DNA from: Caulobacter sp.
Lineage (GTDB): Bacteria > Pseudomonadota > Alphaproteobacteria > Caulobacterales > Caulobacteraceae
Reading direction: 5' to 3'
Assembly: GCA_026225565.1 (NCBI GenBank)
Contig: JAMFTA010000064.1
Span: 1 to 32,613, forward strand
DNA length: 32,613 bases
This document shows, in pieces, positions 24,453 to 32,145 of the stretch. The notes beneath the pieces are model-generated. The model saw only the letters and a list, made by a program, of their open reading frames with translations. It was not told the DNA's origin and did no database searches. A program made the position numbers and the translations under genes. Each line of letters begins with the position of its first letter. Within the stretch, counting starts at the first letter, position 1.

Positions 24453-26729
24453 GTGCCTTCAACCTCCCTGCAAGCCGTCGCCGAGACAGCCTCTGACGCC
24501 GAGAGCCTGCTGGCGCGCTTCCGCGCCGTGCGTGGGCAAAGCATCAAGTTCGCCGCCCCCCTCTCGGATGAGGATCAGGGCGCCCAGTCGATGCCCGACG
24601 CCAGCCCCGCCAAGTGGCACCTGGCCCATACGACCTGGTTCTTCGAAACCTTCATCCTGGCGACGCGCGCCGGGCACAAGCCGTTCGACGAGACCTTCAG
24701 CTATCTCTTCAACTCCTATTATGAGGCGCTCGGCCCCCGCCAGCCCCGTCCGCAACGGGGGCTGATGACCCGGCCGCCGGTGTCGATGGTCATGGCCTAT
24801 CGTCGTCACGTGGATCTGTTGATGGAGTCCCTGCTCGCCGACGCCGACCTGCCCGCCGCCGTGCGGGATCTGATCGCCCTGGGGCTGGCCCACGAGCAAC
24901 AGCATCAGGAGCTGTCGCTCACCGATATCCTGCACCTTTTCGCCATGAGCCCGCTGCAGCCGGCCTACGATCCCGACCTGCCGCGGGCGGAGGCGGATGG
25001 CGCGCCGGCGGACAAGCTTGGGTTTGTGGCCTTCGACGGCGGGATGGTGCAGATCGGCCGCGTCGGCTCAGGCCGCGCCGACGATTTCGCCTTCGACAAT
25101 GAATGTCCCCGCCACGAGGTCTTCCTGCGCCCCTATCGGCTGGCCGACAGGCTGATCACCAACGGCGAGTGGCTGGAATTCATGGCCGACGGCGGCTATG
25201 GCCGGCCTGAGCTGTGGCTGTCGGACGGTTGGGCCTGCGCCCAGGACGCGGACTGGTCGGCCCCCCTCTATTGGCGCAGGTCCAGCGATGGGGAATGGAC
25301 CAGCCTCACCCTGGCCGGGCTCGTGCCCATAGCGGCGGCCGAGCCGGTGACCCACATCAGCTACTACGAGGCCGACGCCTATGCGCGCTGGAAGGGGTTG
25401 CGCCTGCCCACCGAGGCGGAATGGGAGAACGCCGCCGCCGTCTACGATGTGGTCGGCAACTTCACGGACGGGGGCGCGCTTCGGCCGCTCGCCGCCGAGC
25501 CGCCAGTTTCTGGGCGACCGCCGGCCGCGCGCGGCGACGGCGATCTGCGCCAGCTCTATGGCGATTGCTGGCAATGGACCGCCAGCGCCTATTCCCCCTA
25601 TCCCGGCTTTAAGCCCCAGGCGGGGGCGGTGGGCGAATACAATGGCAAGTTCATGATCAATCAGATGGTGCTGCGTGGCGGCTCCTGCGCCACCCCGGCG
25701 AACCATGTGCGCGCCACCTATCGAAACTTCTTCCACCCCGACCGCCGCTGGCAGTTTTCAGGGCTGCGCCTGGCCGACGACGCCCCGGCCAAGCACGCCA
25801 CCGGGCCCATCGCCGATTCCGACTTCCGCCGCGACGTGGTCGAGGGGCTGTCGAAACCCCAAAAGAGCATCCCCAGCAAATATTTCTACGACGAAGCGGG
25901 ATCGGCCCTGTTCGAGGCGATCTGCGATCTCGATGAATATTATCCCACCCGGGTGGAGACCGCGCTTTTAGCGAAGATCGCGCCCGAACTGGCCGCCGCC
26001 ATGCCCCGTGGCGCCGCCCTGATCGAGTTTGGCAGCGGCGCCAGCACCAAGACCCGCCTCTTGCTGGATGCGGCGCCTGATCTGGCCGCCTATGGGCCGA
26101 TCGACATCAGCGTCGACGCGGTGGCCCCCGCCGCCTCGGCCATCGCCAGCGCCTATCCCTATCTGAAGGTCGCGCCGGTGGTCGGTGATTTCACCCAGCT
26201 ACTGAGCGCGCCCGCAGCGATCGCGCACCTGCCCCGGGTGGGGTTCTTTCCGGGATCGACCATCGGCAACTTCCTGCCCGATGAAGCAGCGGCCTTCCTG
26301 TGCACGGCCAAGGCCTTTTTGGGCGAGGGTTCGTCCTTCATCGTCGGCGTGGACCTGGTCAAGGCGCCCGAGGTGCTGGTCGCCGCCTATGACGACGCCA
26401 AAGGGGTCACGGCGGCGTTCAACAAGAACCTCTTGAAGCGGATCAATCGCGAACTGGGCGGCAGCTTCGATCTGGAGGCTTTCCGCCATCGCGCCGTCTG
26501 GAATGCGGATAAGAGCCGCATGGAGATGTATTTGGTCTCGTCCAAGGCGCAGACGGCGATGGTGGCCGGCCGGCCCTTCCGCTTTGCGGCCGGCGAGACG
26601 ATCCACACGGAAAACTCCCACAAATATCTGCCTGAGATCTTCGCCGAGCTGGCCAAGGCGGCGGGATGGCGCGTGAACGGCCAGTGGATATCCCCCGCGC
26701 CGTCCTTTGGCGTCTTCATGCTCGGCTGA
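24453..26729 (+). CDS. egtBD: Fused ergothioneine enzyme: EgtB sulfoxide synthase joined to EgtD methyltransferase
   Basis: 758 residues in one open frame. Residues 1-440 are EgtB: a DinB-like helical part with the non-heme iron triad (H59 in WHLAH, H147 and H151 in HEQQHQEL), then a formylglycine-generating-enzyme-like domain (LRLPTEAEWENA, GDCWQWTASAYSPYPGF, VLRGGSCATP, FHPDRRWQFSGLRLA). A linker of about 18 residues leads to EgtD (about 458-758): KYFYDEAGSALFEAICDLDEYYPTRVE, SAM-binding LIEFGSGASTKTRLLL, FFPGSTIGNFLPDEA. EgtD trimethylates histidine to hercynine; EgtB adds sulfur. GTG 24453 has ggag six bases upstream and fits EgtB N-termini; TTG 24378 is the alternative. egtA, egtC and egtE are absent here. 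Confidence 0.9.
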   Translation: MPSTSLQAVAETASDAESLLARFRAVRGQSIKFAAPLSDEDQGAQSMPDASPAKWHLAHTTWFFETFILATRAGHKPFDETFSYLFNSYYEALGPRQPRPQRGLMTRPPVSMVMAYRRHVDLLMESLLADADLPAAVRDLIALGLAHEQQHQELSLTDILHLFAMSPLQPAYDPDLPRAEADGAPADKLGFVAFDGGMVQIGRVGSGRADDFAFDNECPRHEVFLRPYRLADRLITNGEWLEFMADGGYGRPELWLSDGWACAQDADWSAPLYWRRSSDGEWTSLTLAGLVPIAAAEPVTHISYYEADAYARWKGLRLPTEAEWENAAAVYDVVGNFTDGGALRPLAAEPPVSGRPPAARGDGDLRQLYGDCWQWTASAYSPYPGFKPQAGAVGEYNGKFMINQMVLRGGSCATPANHVRATYRNFFHPDRRWQFSGLRLADDAPAKHATGPIADSDFRRDVVEGLSKPQKSIPSKYFYDEAGSALFEAICDLDEYYPTRVETALLAKIAPELAAAMPRGAALIEFGSGASTKTRLLLDAAPDLAAYGPIDISVDAVAPAASAIASAYPYLKVAPVVGDFTQLLSAPAAIAHLPRVGFFPGSTIGNFLPDEAAAFLCTAKAFLGEGSSFIVGVDLVKAPEVLVAAYDDAKGVTAAFNKNLLKRINRELGGSFDLEAFRHRAVWNADKSRMEMYLVSSKAQTAMVAGRPFRFAAGETIHTENSHKYLPEIFAELAKAAGWRVNGQWISPAPSFGVFMLG

Positions 26730-26773
26730 CCCGCGCGCGCCATCGGCGGGCGGGGGCCTCAGCTGGCTGGAGA

Positions 26774-26977
26774 CTAGGCGGGTTTGCGGCGGGCGCCTTG
26801 AGAGGCTTCGCCGCCCTTGCGGCCAGCCGCGGCGGCCAGTTCTCGGTTCTGTGAGAAGCTGCGCTTTTCGTTGGGCACGCTCTCGCCGCCCTTGCGGGCG
26901 ATTTCCTTCTGTTTGGCTCTATCCATGGATGCGAAACCCCGATTGGACTTTCCGCCGGTGGTGTGGGCTTCGGACAT
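26774..26977 (-). CDS. KGG-motif stress-induced protein
   Basis: 67 residues, very hydrophilic, with repeated KGG motifs (ARKGGESVPNEKRSF and GRKGGEASQG) and the family start GFASMDRAKQKEIA. Proteins of this type (GsiB/COG3729-like, possibly hydrophilin-like) accumulate in general stress and are regular members of EcfG regulons. ATG 26977 has aaggg upstream, and an EcfG-type promoter is predicted 57 bases upstream of the ATG. It converges with egtBD. Confidence 0.88.
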   Translation of the reverse strand: MSEAHTTGGKSNRGFASMDRAKQKEIARKGGESVPNEKRSFSQNRELAAAAGRKGGEASQGARRKPA

Positions 26978-27033
26978 TACAATTCACCCTTCGAATCGTT
27001 AACCGCGCATGAGCTTGAGCGCACTGGTGAATA

Positions 27034-27058
27034 AACTGGCCGGGGGATCGCCGGTTCC
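27034..27058 (-). promoter_or_regulatory. Predicted EcfG-type promoter of the KGG gene
   Basis: On the minus strand GGAAC (27058-27054) is followed after exactly 16 bases by AGTT (27037-27034), matching the consensus GGAAC-N16-17-CGTT except for one -10 base. It reads toward the KGG gene start at 26977. Confidence 0.6.
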
Positions 27059-27166
27059 GGCCGATCTTGCTTTTAGCGAAAACAGAAGGTCGATCTTCGA
27101 CAGCATTTCCAGGCGCGATCCTCATGGAATCGGGCGATAAGGGCGGATCGTCACCAGGAGGGGCAG

Positions 27167-27850
27167 ATGGCCTTAGCCGCGCGCGCCATGACCTTCTTGC
27201 ATCATCGATGGCGGACGCTGGCGGCGGGGGCATTGGGGCTGATCGCCGGCCTTGTCGCCCACCGGCTCGGCATCCTCGGCGGAGCCGCCTCCCTGATCGG
27301 CTGGAATGTCGCCGCCTTCGCCTTCGTCCTGCCCACGGGCTGGATTTTGATCACCAGCAATGACGCCGCCTGCCGCGCCCACGCCAAGAGCGAGGACGAA
27401 AACCGGGCCGTCCTGATGAGCGTGGTCCTGGCCTCGGTGGTGGTCAGTCTGGGCGCCATCGTGGTGGCCCTGAAGGAGTCCAAGCTCGCCGCCCACGGGG
27501 GCGGCCAGTCGGCCTGGGTCACCGGCCTCTCGGTGGTCACGCTAGTATCGAGTTGGCTGGTGGTGCAGTGCCTTTTTACCCTGCATTATACCCATCGCTA
27601 TTTTGGCGATCATGACGCCGACGGCGTACCGGATGGCGGTATAAAATTTCCCGGCGACCCACCGAAGACCTATAAAGACTTTATCTATGTGACGATTTGT
27701 ATCGGAACGACTTGCCAAGTTTCTGATTTTAATATTCTTACTAGCAAATTCCGCAATCTGGTCACTGCCCATGCGGTGATAACCTTTATCTTCAACACCA
27801 TGGTCTTGGCGTTGGGAATCAATATCATCGGCAACTTGATGGGGCAGTAG
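27167..27850 (+). CDS. DUF1345 family membrane protein
   Basis: 227-residue inner-membrane protein with about five hydrophobic segments, including LAAGALGLIAGLVAHRLGIL, LIGWNVAAFAFVLPTGWILI and AVLMSVVLASVVVSLGAIVVAL. DUF1345 features are visible in the loop THRYFGDHDADG and in YVTICIGTTCQVSDFNI near the C-terminus. Function is unknown. The ATG has a strong aggagggg. It sits between the KGG and phyR genes. Its last 150 bases are less GC-rich than its start. No clear EcfG promoter is seen immediately upstream. Confidence 0.85.
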   Translation: MALAARAMTFLHHRWRTLAAGALGLIAGLVAHRLGILGGAASLIGWNVAAFAFVLPTGWILITSNDAACRAHAKSEDENRAVLMSVVLASVVVSLGAIVVALKESKLAAHGGGQSAWVTGLSVVTLVSSWLVVQCLFTLHYTHRYFGDHDADGVPDGGIKFPGDPPKTYKDFIYVTICIGTTCQVSDFNILTSKFRNLVTAHAVITFIFNTMVLALGINIIGNLMGQ

Positions 27851-27970
27851 GCGAAAAATTTTACCTGAGGTGCGGCGGTTTGCACCGCGCGGCGATTGCC
27901 CCCATAGCGTATGATCTTGGCGTGACGTGAGGACGAGTTTCCGTCCCTTAACGGTCACCGAATTTGAGGT

Positions 27971-27995
27971 GGAACCGTGCGGGCGCTCGACCGTT
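27971..27995 (+). promoter_or_regulatory. Predicted EcfG-type promoter of phyR
   Basis: GGAAC (27971-27975), spacer of 16 bases, CGTT (27992-27995): a complete match to the EcfG consensus. The phyR ATG is 80 bases further on. It implies autoregulation, with EcfG raising the level of PhyR, which frees EcfG from NepR. Confidence 0.75.
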
Positions 27996-28075
27996 TGTCT
28001 GCGGCTGTTCGGGGGCGGCGCAAGCGTCGCGCCAAGGACGTCGGGCCGGCTGAGACCGACCATCCTGGAGGTTCT

Positions 28076-28867
28076 ATGCCCAAGCAGATCGTGCGCCACG
28101 CCCCCTATCTGAGGCGCTATGCGCGCGCGCTCAGCGGCTCCCAGCGGGAGGGCGACGACTTGGTGCGCGCCGCGATGGAGCGGCTGCTGGACGGCTCTAT
28201 CGTCCTGGATGAGGCGCTTCCCCTGCGCACGGCCCTCTATAAGGCGCTGCACGCGGTCTGGAACGGGACCAACCCCGAGCAGGCCGAGCGGTCCGCCGTC
28301 GATCAGCGCTTGCAGTCCATGACGCCGGATCGACGCGCAGCGCTGCTGCTGGTGGGGGTGGAGGATTTCCTGCCGCGCGAGGCGGCCCAGGTGCTTGGGG
28401 TGTCGGTGGACGAACTGGATCGACGCATGTCCGGCGCCGAGGCGGACCTGGACCGGCAACTGGCCACCGACGTCCTGATCATCGAGGACGAGTCGATCAT
28501 CGCCCTGGACCTGACCCGGCTCGTGCGGGAGCTCGGGCATAATGTGGTCGGCGTATGCATGACCAGGGACGAGGCGGTGGACATGGCCCGCCAGTCGACC
28601 CCCGGGCTGATCCTGAGCGATATTCGTCTGGCCGACGGCTCCAGCGGTATCGACGCCGCCAGCTTGATCCTGCAGGAATTGGATGTGCCGGTGATCTACA
28701 TCACCGCCTTTCCCGAGCACCTCCTGACCGGCGAGCGGCCAGAGCCGGCGTTTTTGATCACCAAGCCCTTCCGCGAGGAGGCGGTGAAGGCCATCATCGC
28801 CCAAGCTCTCTTTTTCCATAACCCGCGGTCCGCTCGCCAGACCCCGCCCCGCCACGCGGACCTTTGA
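28076..28867 (+). CDS. phyR: PhyR general stress response regulator
   Basis: 263 residues. The N-terminal part (1-125) resembles an ECF sigma factor without DNA-binding use (YLRRYARALSGSQREGDDLVRAA, then SMTPDRRAALLLVGVEDFLPREAAQVLGVS), and it mimics sigma to bind NepR. The receiver domain (132-245) has E137/D138, the phosphoacceptor D182 in ILSDIRLADGSSG, T210 and K230 in FLITKPFREEA, with the PhyR-specific IYITAFPEHLLTGERPEP. Phosphorylated PhyR captures NepR and releases EcfG. ATG 28076 follows ggagg by six bases; GTG 27977 is rejected because it lies inside the promoter. No ecfG or PhyK gene adjoins, unlike the usual arrangement. Confidence 0.93.
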   Translation: MPKQIVRHAPYLRRYARALSGSQREGDDLVRAAMERLLDGSIVLDEALPLRTALYKALHAVWNGTNPEQAERSAVDQRLQSMTPDRRAALLLVGVEDFLPREAAQVLGVSVDELDRRMSGAEADLDRQLATDVLIIEDESIIALDLTRLVRELGHNVVGVCMTRDEAVDMARQSTPGLILSDIRLADGSSGIDAASLILQELDVPVIYITAFPEHLLTGERPEPAFLITKPFREEAVKAIIAQALFFHNPRSARQTPPRHADL

Positions 28868-28899
28868 GACCCAAAGCCTGAGATATCCTGGAGACCTCC

Positions 28900-29151
28900 A
28901 TGAGCGAAGCAGCCCACGACCCGGACGCCGGCAAGACGATCGACGACGCGGCCCAAGTCGCTAGCGAACGGGCCGCCGAGCTGCGTCAGGCCTTCGAAGA
29001 GCGGGCGGACGCGGCGCGCGAATGGGCGGCGGATCAGACCGACGTGCTGCGCGACACCGTGCAGACCAAGCCCTTCATCTCCATCGGCGTTTCGGCGGCC
29101 TCGGCCTTCGCCTGCGGCCTGGTGCTGGGAATGCTGCTCAGCCGCCCCTGA
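28900..29151 (+). CDS. DUF883/ElaB-like membrane-anchored protein
   Basis: 83 residues. A charged helical part (DDAAQVASERAAELRQAFEERADAAREWAADQTDVLRDTV) precedes a single C-terminal membrane helix with glycines (ISIGVSAASAFACGLVLGMLL) and a short SRP tail. This matches the DUF883 group (ElaB/YqjD/YgaM), which in E. coli are stress-induced inner-membrane proteins, some binding ribosomes in stationary phase. It starts 32 bases after phyR with a tggag ribosome site, so it is probably in the same EcfG-driven operon. Confidence 0.85.
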   Translation: MSEAAHDPDAGKTIDDAAQVASERAAELRQAFEERADAAREWAADQTDVLRDTVQTKPFISIGVSAASAFACGLVLGMLLSRP

Positions 29152-29159
29152 CAGGGCCC

Positions 29160-29882
29160 CTAGGGCTTACCCTTGGCCTTGCGGGCGGCGATACGCTCCA
29201 GCACCCTCTGCACCGGCGTCTTGGGCAGGGCGTCCAGGGTGAGGTAGCCCAGCCCCTTCTTGTCCAGGGCGTCGAAGCGGCGATCCGCCGCCGCCGCGAA
29301 ATCGGCGGGAGCGATGCGGCTGTCGAAGCGCACATTGGTGGCGGCTACAGGCTCGGGTTCGTTCAATAGACCGTAGAGACCGGCGCCTTCCGGCCGCTGG
29401 TCCCCCGCTTCTTCACGGCCCGACTCCTTGGGACCGCGTCCGATATTGGGATCGCGAGATCCACCTTTTTCGTCGCCGAGCGCCAGATCCATGCCCTCGC
29501 CAAAGCGCAGCCCCTCCACCTGGGGGTTGATCTCGGGGGCGACGTCCTGCTCGTAGTGCTGGATCTCGAAGCCATCGATGACGCCGTCATGATTGGCGTC
29601 GAGCATCTGGAAGAAGGCGACGGCGTCGGCCCGAAACTCCGCGCGGGTCAGGCGACCGTCGTGGTCGGCGTCGGCCGCCTGGAACCACTGGGCTACGGGA
29701 TAAGGCTGGCCTTGGCGTGCGCGAAAGGGCTGTCCCGCTGGGCTGATGAACAGGTTGGGCGTTCCGTGGCCGCGCCGGTCGTCTCCCCCGCCGCCAAACG
29801 CCGGGCCGCCGGGATCGCGGGTGGAGCAGGCGGCGAGGGCGACGCCGGCCAGCCCAATGGCGATAAGGGGGCGAATCTTCAT
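29160..29882 (-). CDS. EF-hand calcium-binding lipoprotein
   Basis: 240 residues. The lipobox LAAC puts the lipidated cysteine at residue 19, so the mature protein is membrane-anchored in the periplasm. Two EF-hand loops are clear, DADHDGRLTRAEF and DANHDGVIDGFEI, with aspartates at the calcium positions 1, 3 and 5. A third, LDKKGLGYLTLDALP, is degenerate. It starts 23 bases after the sensor kinase gene and is probably the third gene of that operon. A role in calcium sensing next to the kinase is possible but unproven. Confidence 0.85.
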   Translation of the reverse strand: MKIRPLIAIGLAGVALAACSTRDPGGPAFGGGGDDRRGHGTPNLFISPAGQPFRARQGQPYPVAQWFQAADADHDGRLTRAEFRADAVAFFQMLDANHDGVIDGFEIQHYEQDVAPEINPQVEGLRFGEGMDLALGDEKGGSRDPNIGRGPKESGREEAGDQRPEGAGLYGLLNEPEPVAATNVRFDSRIAPADFAAAADRRFDALDKKGLGYLTLDALPKTPVQRVLERIAARKAKGKP

Positions 29883-29905
29883 CCTTCTCTCATGAACGCC
29901 TTGGC

Positions 29906-31327
29906 TCAGAGCGGCAAGGTGGCGCGCGCGCGCAGCCCTCCCTCCAGGCGATTTTCCAGGACAGCGTCCCCGCCGTGGGCGCGGGCGATGGAGCGCACGA
30001 CCGCCAGGCCCAGGCCCGCGCCGCCGGTCTCGCGACTGCGGGACGGTTCGCCCCGATGGAAGGGCTCAAACACCCGCTCGCGGTCGGCTTCGGGCACGCC
30101 GGGGCCCTCGTCGTCCACCTCCACCACCGCGGAGCCGTCTTGGGCGTAGACCCGGGCATGGGCGCTGCCGCCGAACTTCACCGCATTGTCGAGGAGATTG
30201 GTGACCAGTCGGCGCAGGCCGATGGGATCGCCATCGATGATCACCGGGCCGCCGCCGTCGGCCTCGACCAGGAGGCCGGTCTCCGCCATCTCGTCGGCCA
30301 CGCTCTCCACCAGGGAGACCAGCTCCAGCCGGCAACGCTGGGCGGGCTGGGAGCCGCGCACGAAGGCCAGGGTGGCGGAGATCATGGCGTCCATCTGATC
30401 GATGTCGGCGGCCATCTTGGCGCGGAGCGGTTCGGGCGCCGATTCGATGCGAAAGCGCAGGCGGGTGAGGGGGGTGCGCAGGTCGTGGGCGATGGCCCCC
30501 ACCATGGAGGTGCGATCCTCAACGTAGCGGCTCAGCCGCTCCTGCATTTGGTTGAAGGCCACCGCCGCCACCCCGATCTCCGACGGACCCTCGATCCGCA
30601 CCGGCGGCGCCAAGGGATCGCGCCCCAGCCGCTCGGCGGCGGCGGCGAAGGCGGTGATGGGCGAGGCCAGGCGGCGGGCGAACAACAGGGCCACCGGCGA
30701 CAGGGCCAGGGCGCTGACCGCGAACCACAGCAAGATCCGCTGCTGCCAGGTGGCCAGGGGACCGGATTCCGTCACCTTGATGGCGATCCACTGCCCATCG
30801 GGCCGGCGAAAGTCCGCCTCGAAGGGGGCCACCAGATAACGCTCGATCGCCGGCGCGTGCAGGCGGCGGTGAAGCGGCTGCAGCGGACCGACAACGGCTT
30901 CGGGGCTTTGATGCGCGAAGGGCGCGGGCGGCGCCAGTTGGGGCGAGGGGTGGGTCAGGCCCCGGTAGCGCGAAAACAGGGTGACGCGCACATTGGCCGG
31001 ATCGACCCCCATCTCCAGGGCGAGGTTCTCGGCGATCCGCTGCTCGCGCGGGAGGACCCAGGCGCGATCGTCCGGCGCCGGCGCCGGCTCGGCGCGCGCG
31101 GCCAGGGTGCGCCCGTTGCCGGCGTGCACCGGCTGACCTTCCGCCTTCAAGACGGCGGCGATCTCATTGACCGTGTAATATTCGGGCGGCGGCGGAGGCA
31201 GGAGGAAGACGATGCCCACATTCACCGCCTGGGCGGCCACCAGGCTCAGCAGGACCAGGGCCAGCACCTGCACAGAAAGCGGCGCGCGCAGAGGCGTCCG
31301 CAGGCGGGCCAGGTCGGCCACGGTCAC
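29906..31327 (-). CDS. Sensor histidine kinase (EnvZ/RstB-like architecture)
   Basis: 473 residues. One transmembrane helix lies near 16-43 and the other at 197-217; the periplasmic domain between them is about 150 residues with a proline-rich stretch (LLPPPPPEYYTVNEI). HAMP follows, then the H-box GAIAHDLRTPLTRLRF (H281), N-box NLLDNAVKFGG, G1 DDEGPGVPEADRERVFEPF and G2 GGAGLGLAVVRSIA. The GTG start overlaps the regulator stop in GTGA (31324-31327). The sensed signal is unknown; the adjacent EF-hand lipoprotein makes a divalent-cation signal worth considering. Confidence 0.92.
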   Translation of the reverse strand: MTVADLARLRTPLRAPLSVQVLALVLLSLVAAQAVNVGIVFLLPPPPPEYYTVNEIAAVLKAEGQPVHAGNGRTLAARAEPAPAPDDRAWVLPREQRIAENLALEMGVDPANVRVTLFSRYRGLTHPSPQLAPPAPFAHQSPEAVVGPLQPLHRRLHAPAIERYLVAPFEADFRRPDGQWIAIKVTESGPLATWQQRILLWFAVSALALSPVALLFARRLASPITAFAAAAERLGRDPLAPPVRIEGPSEIGVAAVAFNQMQERLSRYVEDRTSMVGAIAHDLRTPLTRLRFRIESAPEPLRAKMAADIDQMDAMISATLAFVRGSQPAQRCRLELVSLVESVADEMAETGLLVEADGGGPVIIDGDPIGLRRLVTNLLDNAVKFGGSAHARVYAQDGSAVVEVDDEGPGVPEADRERVFEPFHRGEPSRSRETGGAGLGLAVVRSIARAHGGDAVLENRLEGGLRARATLPL

Positions 31328-32085
31328 CGGCGGGCGACCTTGGCCATGAACATATAGCCCTCGTTGCGGACGGTGCGGATCAACTCCCCGCCCTCGCGCC
31401 CGTTGTCGAGCTTGCGGCGCAGGCGGCTGATCTGCACGTCGATGGCCCGGTCATAGGCGTCGGAATCCGGGCCCCGCGCCAGATCCAGCAGCTGATCGCG
31501 GGTCAGCACCCGCTCGGGCCGCTCCACCAGGGTGCGCAGGAGGGAGAACTCCCCGCCCGAGAGGTTCACCACCACGCCTTCGGGGGAGCGGAGCTCGCGG
31601 CGAACCAGGTCCAGCCGCCAGCCGGCGAATTCGCATTGGGCGCCCAACGCCCCTTCGGCCGGGCGCGGCTCGCCCCGCCGGCGCAGCACCGCCCGCACCC
31701 GGGCCAGCAGTTCGCGCGGATTGCAGGGCTTGGGCAGGTAGTCGTCGGCGCCCAGCTCCAGGCCGACGATGCGGTCGGTCTCCTCGCCCATGGCCGAGAG
31801 CATGATCACGGCCGGGCCGTCGCTGGAGGCCAGGCGGCGACAAATCTGCAAACCGTCCTCGCCGGGCAGCATCACGTCCAGCACCACCAGGTCGGCGGGG
31901 CGGGTGGCCAGGGCGCGGCCAAGACCGGCGCCATCCGCCGCCGTCTCCACGTCGAAACCGTGTTTGCCGAGGAAGTCGGAGACGAGCTCGCGGATGCCGG
32001 GATCGTCGTCCACCACGACAATGCGCGCCGCCGGCTGGGCGGCGGTGGAGGAATCATCGAAAACTAGGCTCATGGAATGGATCAT
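31324..32085 (-). CDS. OmpR-family response regulator
   Basis: 253 residues. Receiver domain with acidic residues D26-D28, phosphoacceptor D70 in LVVLDVMLPGEDG and the conserved lysine in DDYLPKPCNPRELLAR; winged-helix domain ending in IDVQISRLRRKLDN and LIRTVRNEGYMFMAKV. Two ATG codons compete, 32085 (MIHSMSLV) and 32073 (MSLVFDDSS); neither has a clear ribosome site. First gene of the regulator-kinase-lipoprotein operon. Confidence 0.92.
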   Translation of the reverse strand: MIHSMSLVFDDSSTAAQPAARIVVVDDDPGIRELVSDFLGKHGFDVETAADGAGLGRALATRPADLVVLDVMLPGEDGLQICRRLASSDGPAVIMLSAMGEETDRIVGLELGADDYLPKPCNPRELLARVRAVLRRRGEPRPAEGALGAQCEFAGWRLDLVRRELRSPEGVVVNLSGGEFSLLRTLVERPERVLTRDQLLDLARGPDSDAYDRAIDVQISRLRRKLDNGREGGELIRTVRNEGYMFMAKVARR

Positions 32086-32145
32086 CGGGGATAACCATGG
32101 CGCAGGAATTTCCCGCGTGAAACACCTGTGGGCTGCCGAGAGGAC

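Noticed and set aside
27977-28075. GTG start for phyR at 27977
   Set aside because: It lies within the EcfG promoter; ATG 28076 has a strong ribosome site and gives the usual PhyR N-terminus and length.
29975-31357. 460-codon plus-strand frame
   Set aside because: Antisense shadow of the histidine kinase, very rich in Gly, His and Gln.
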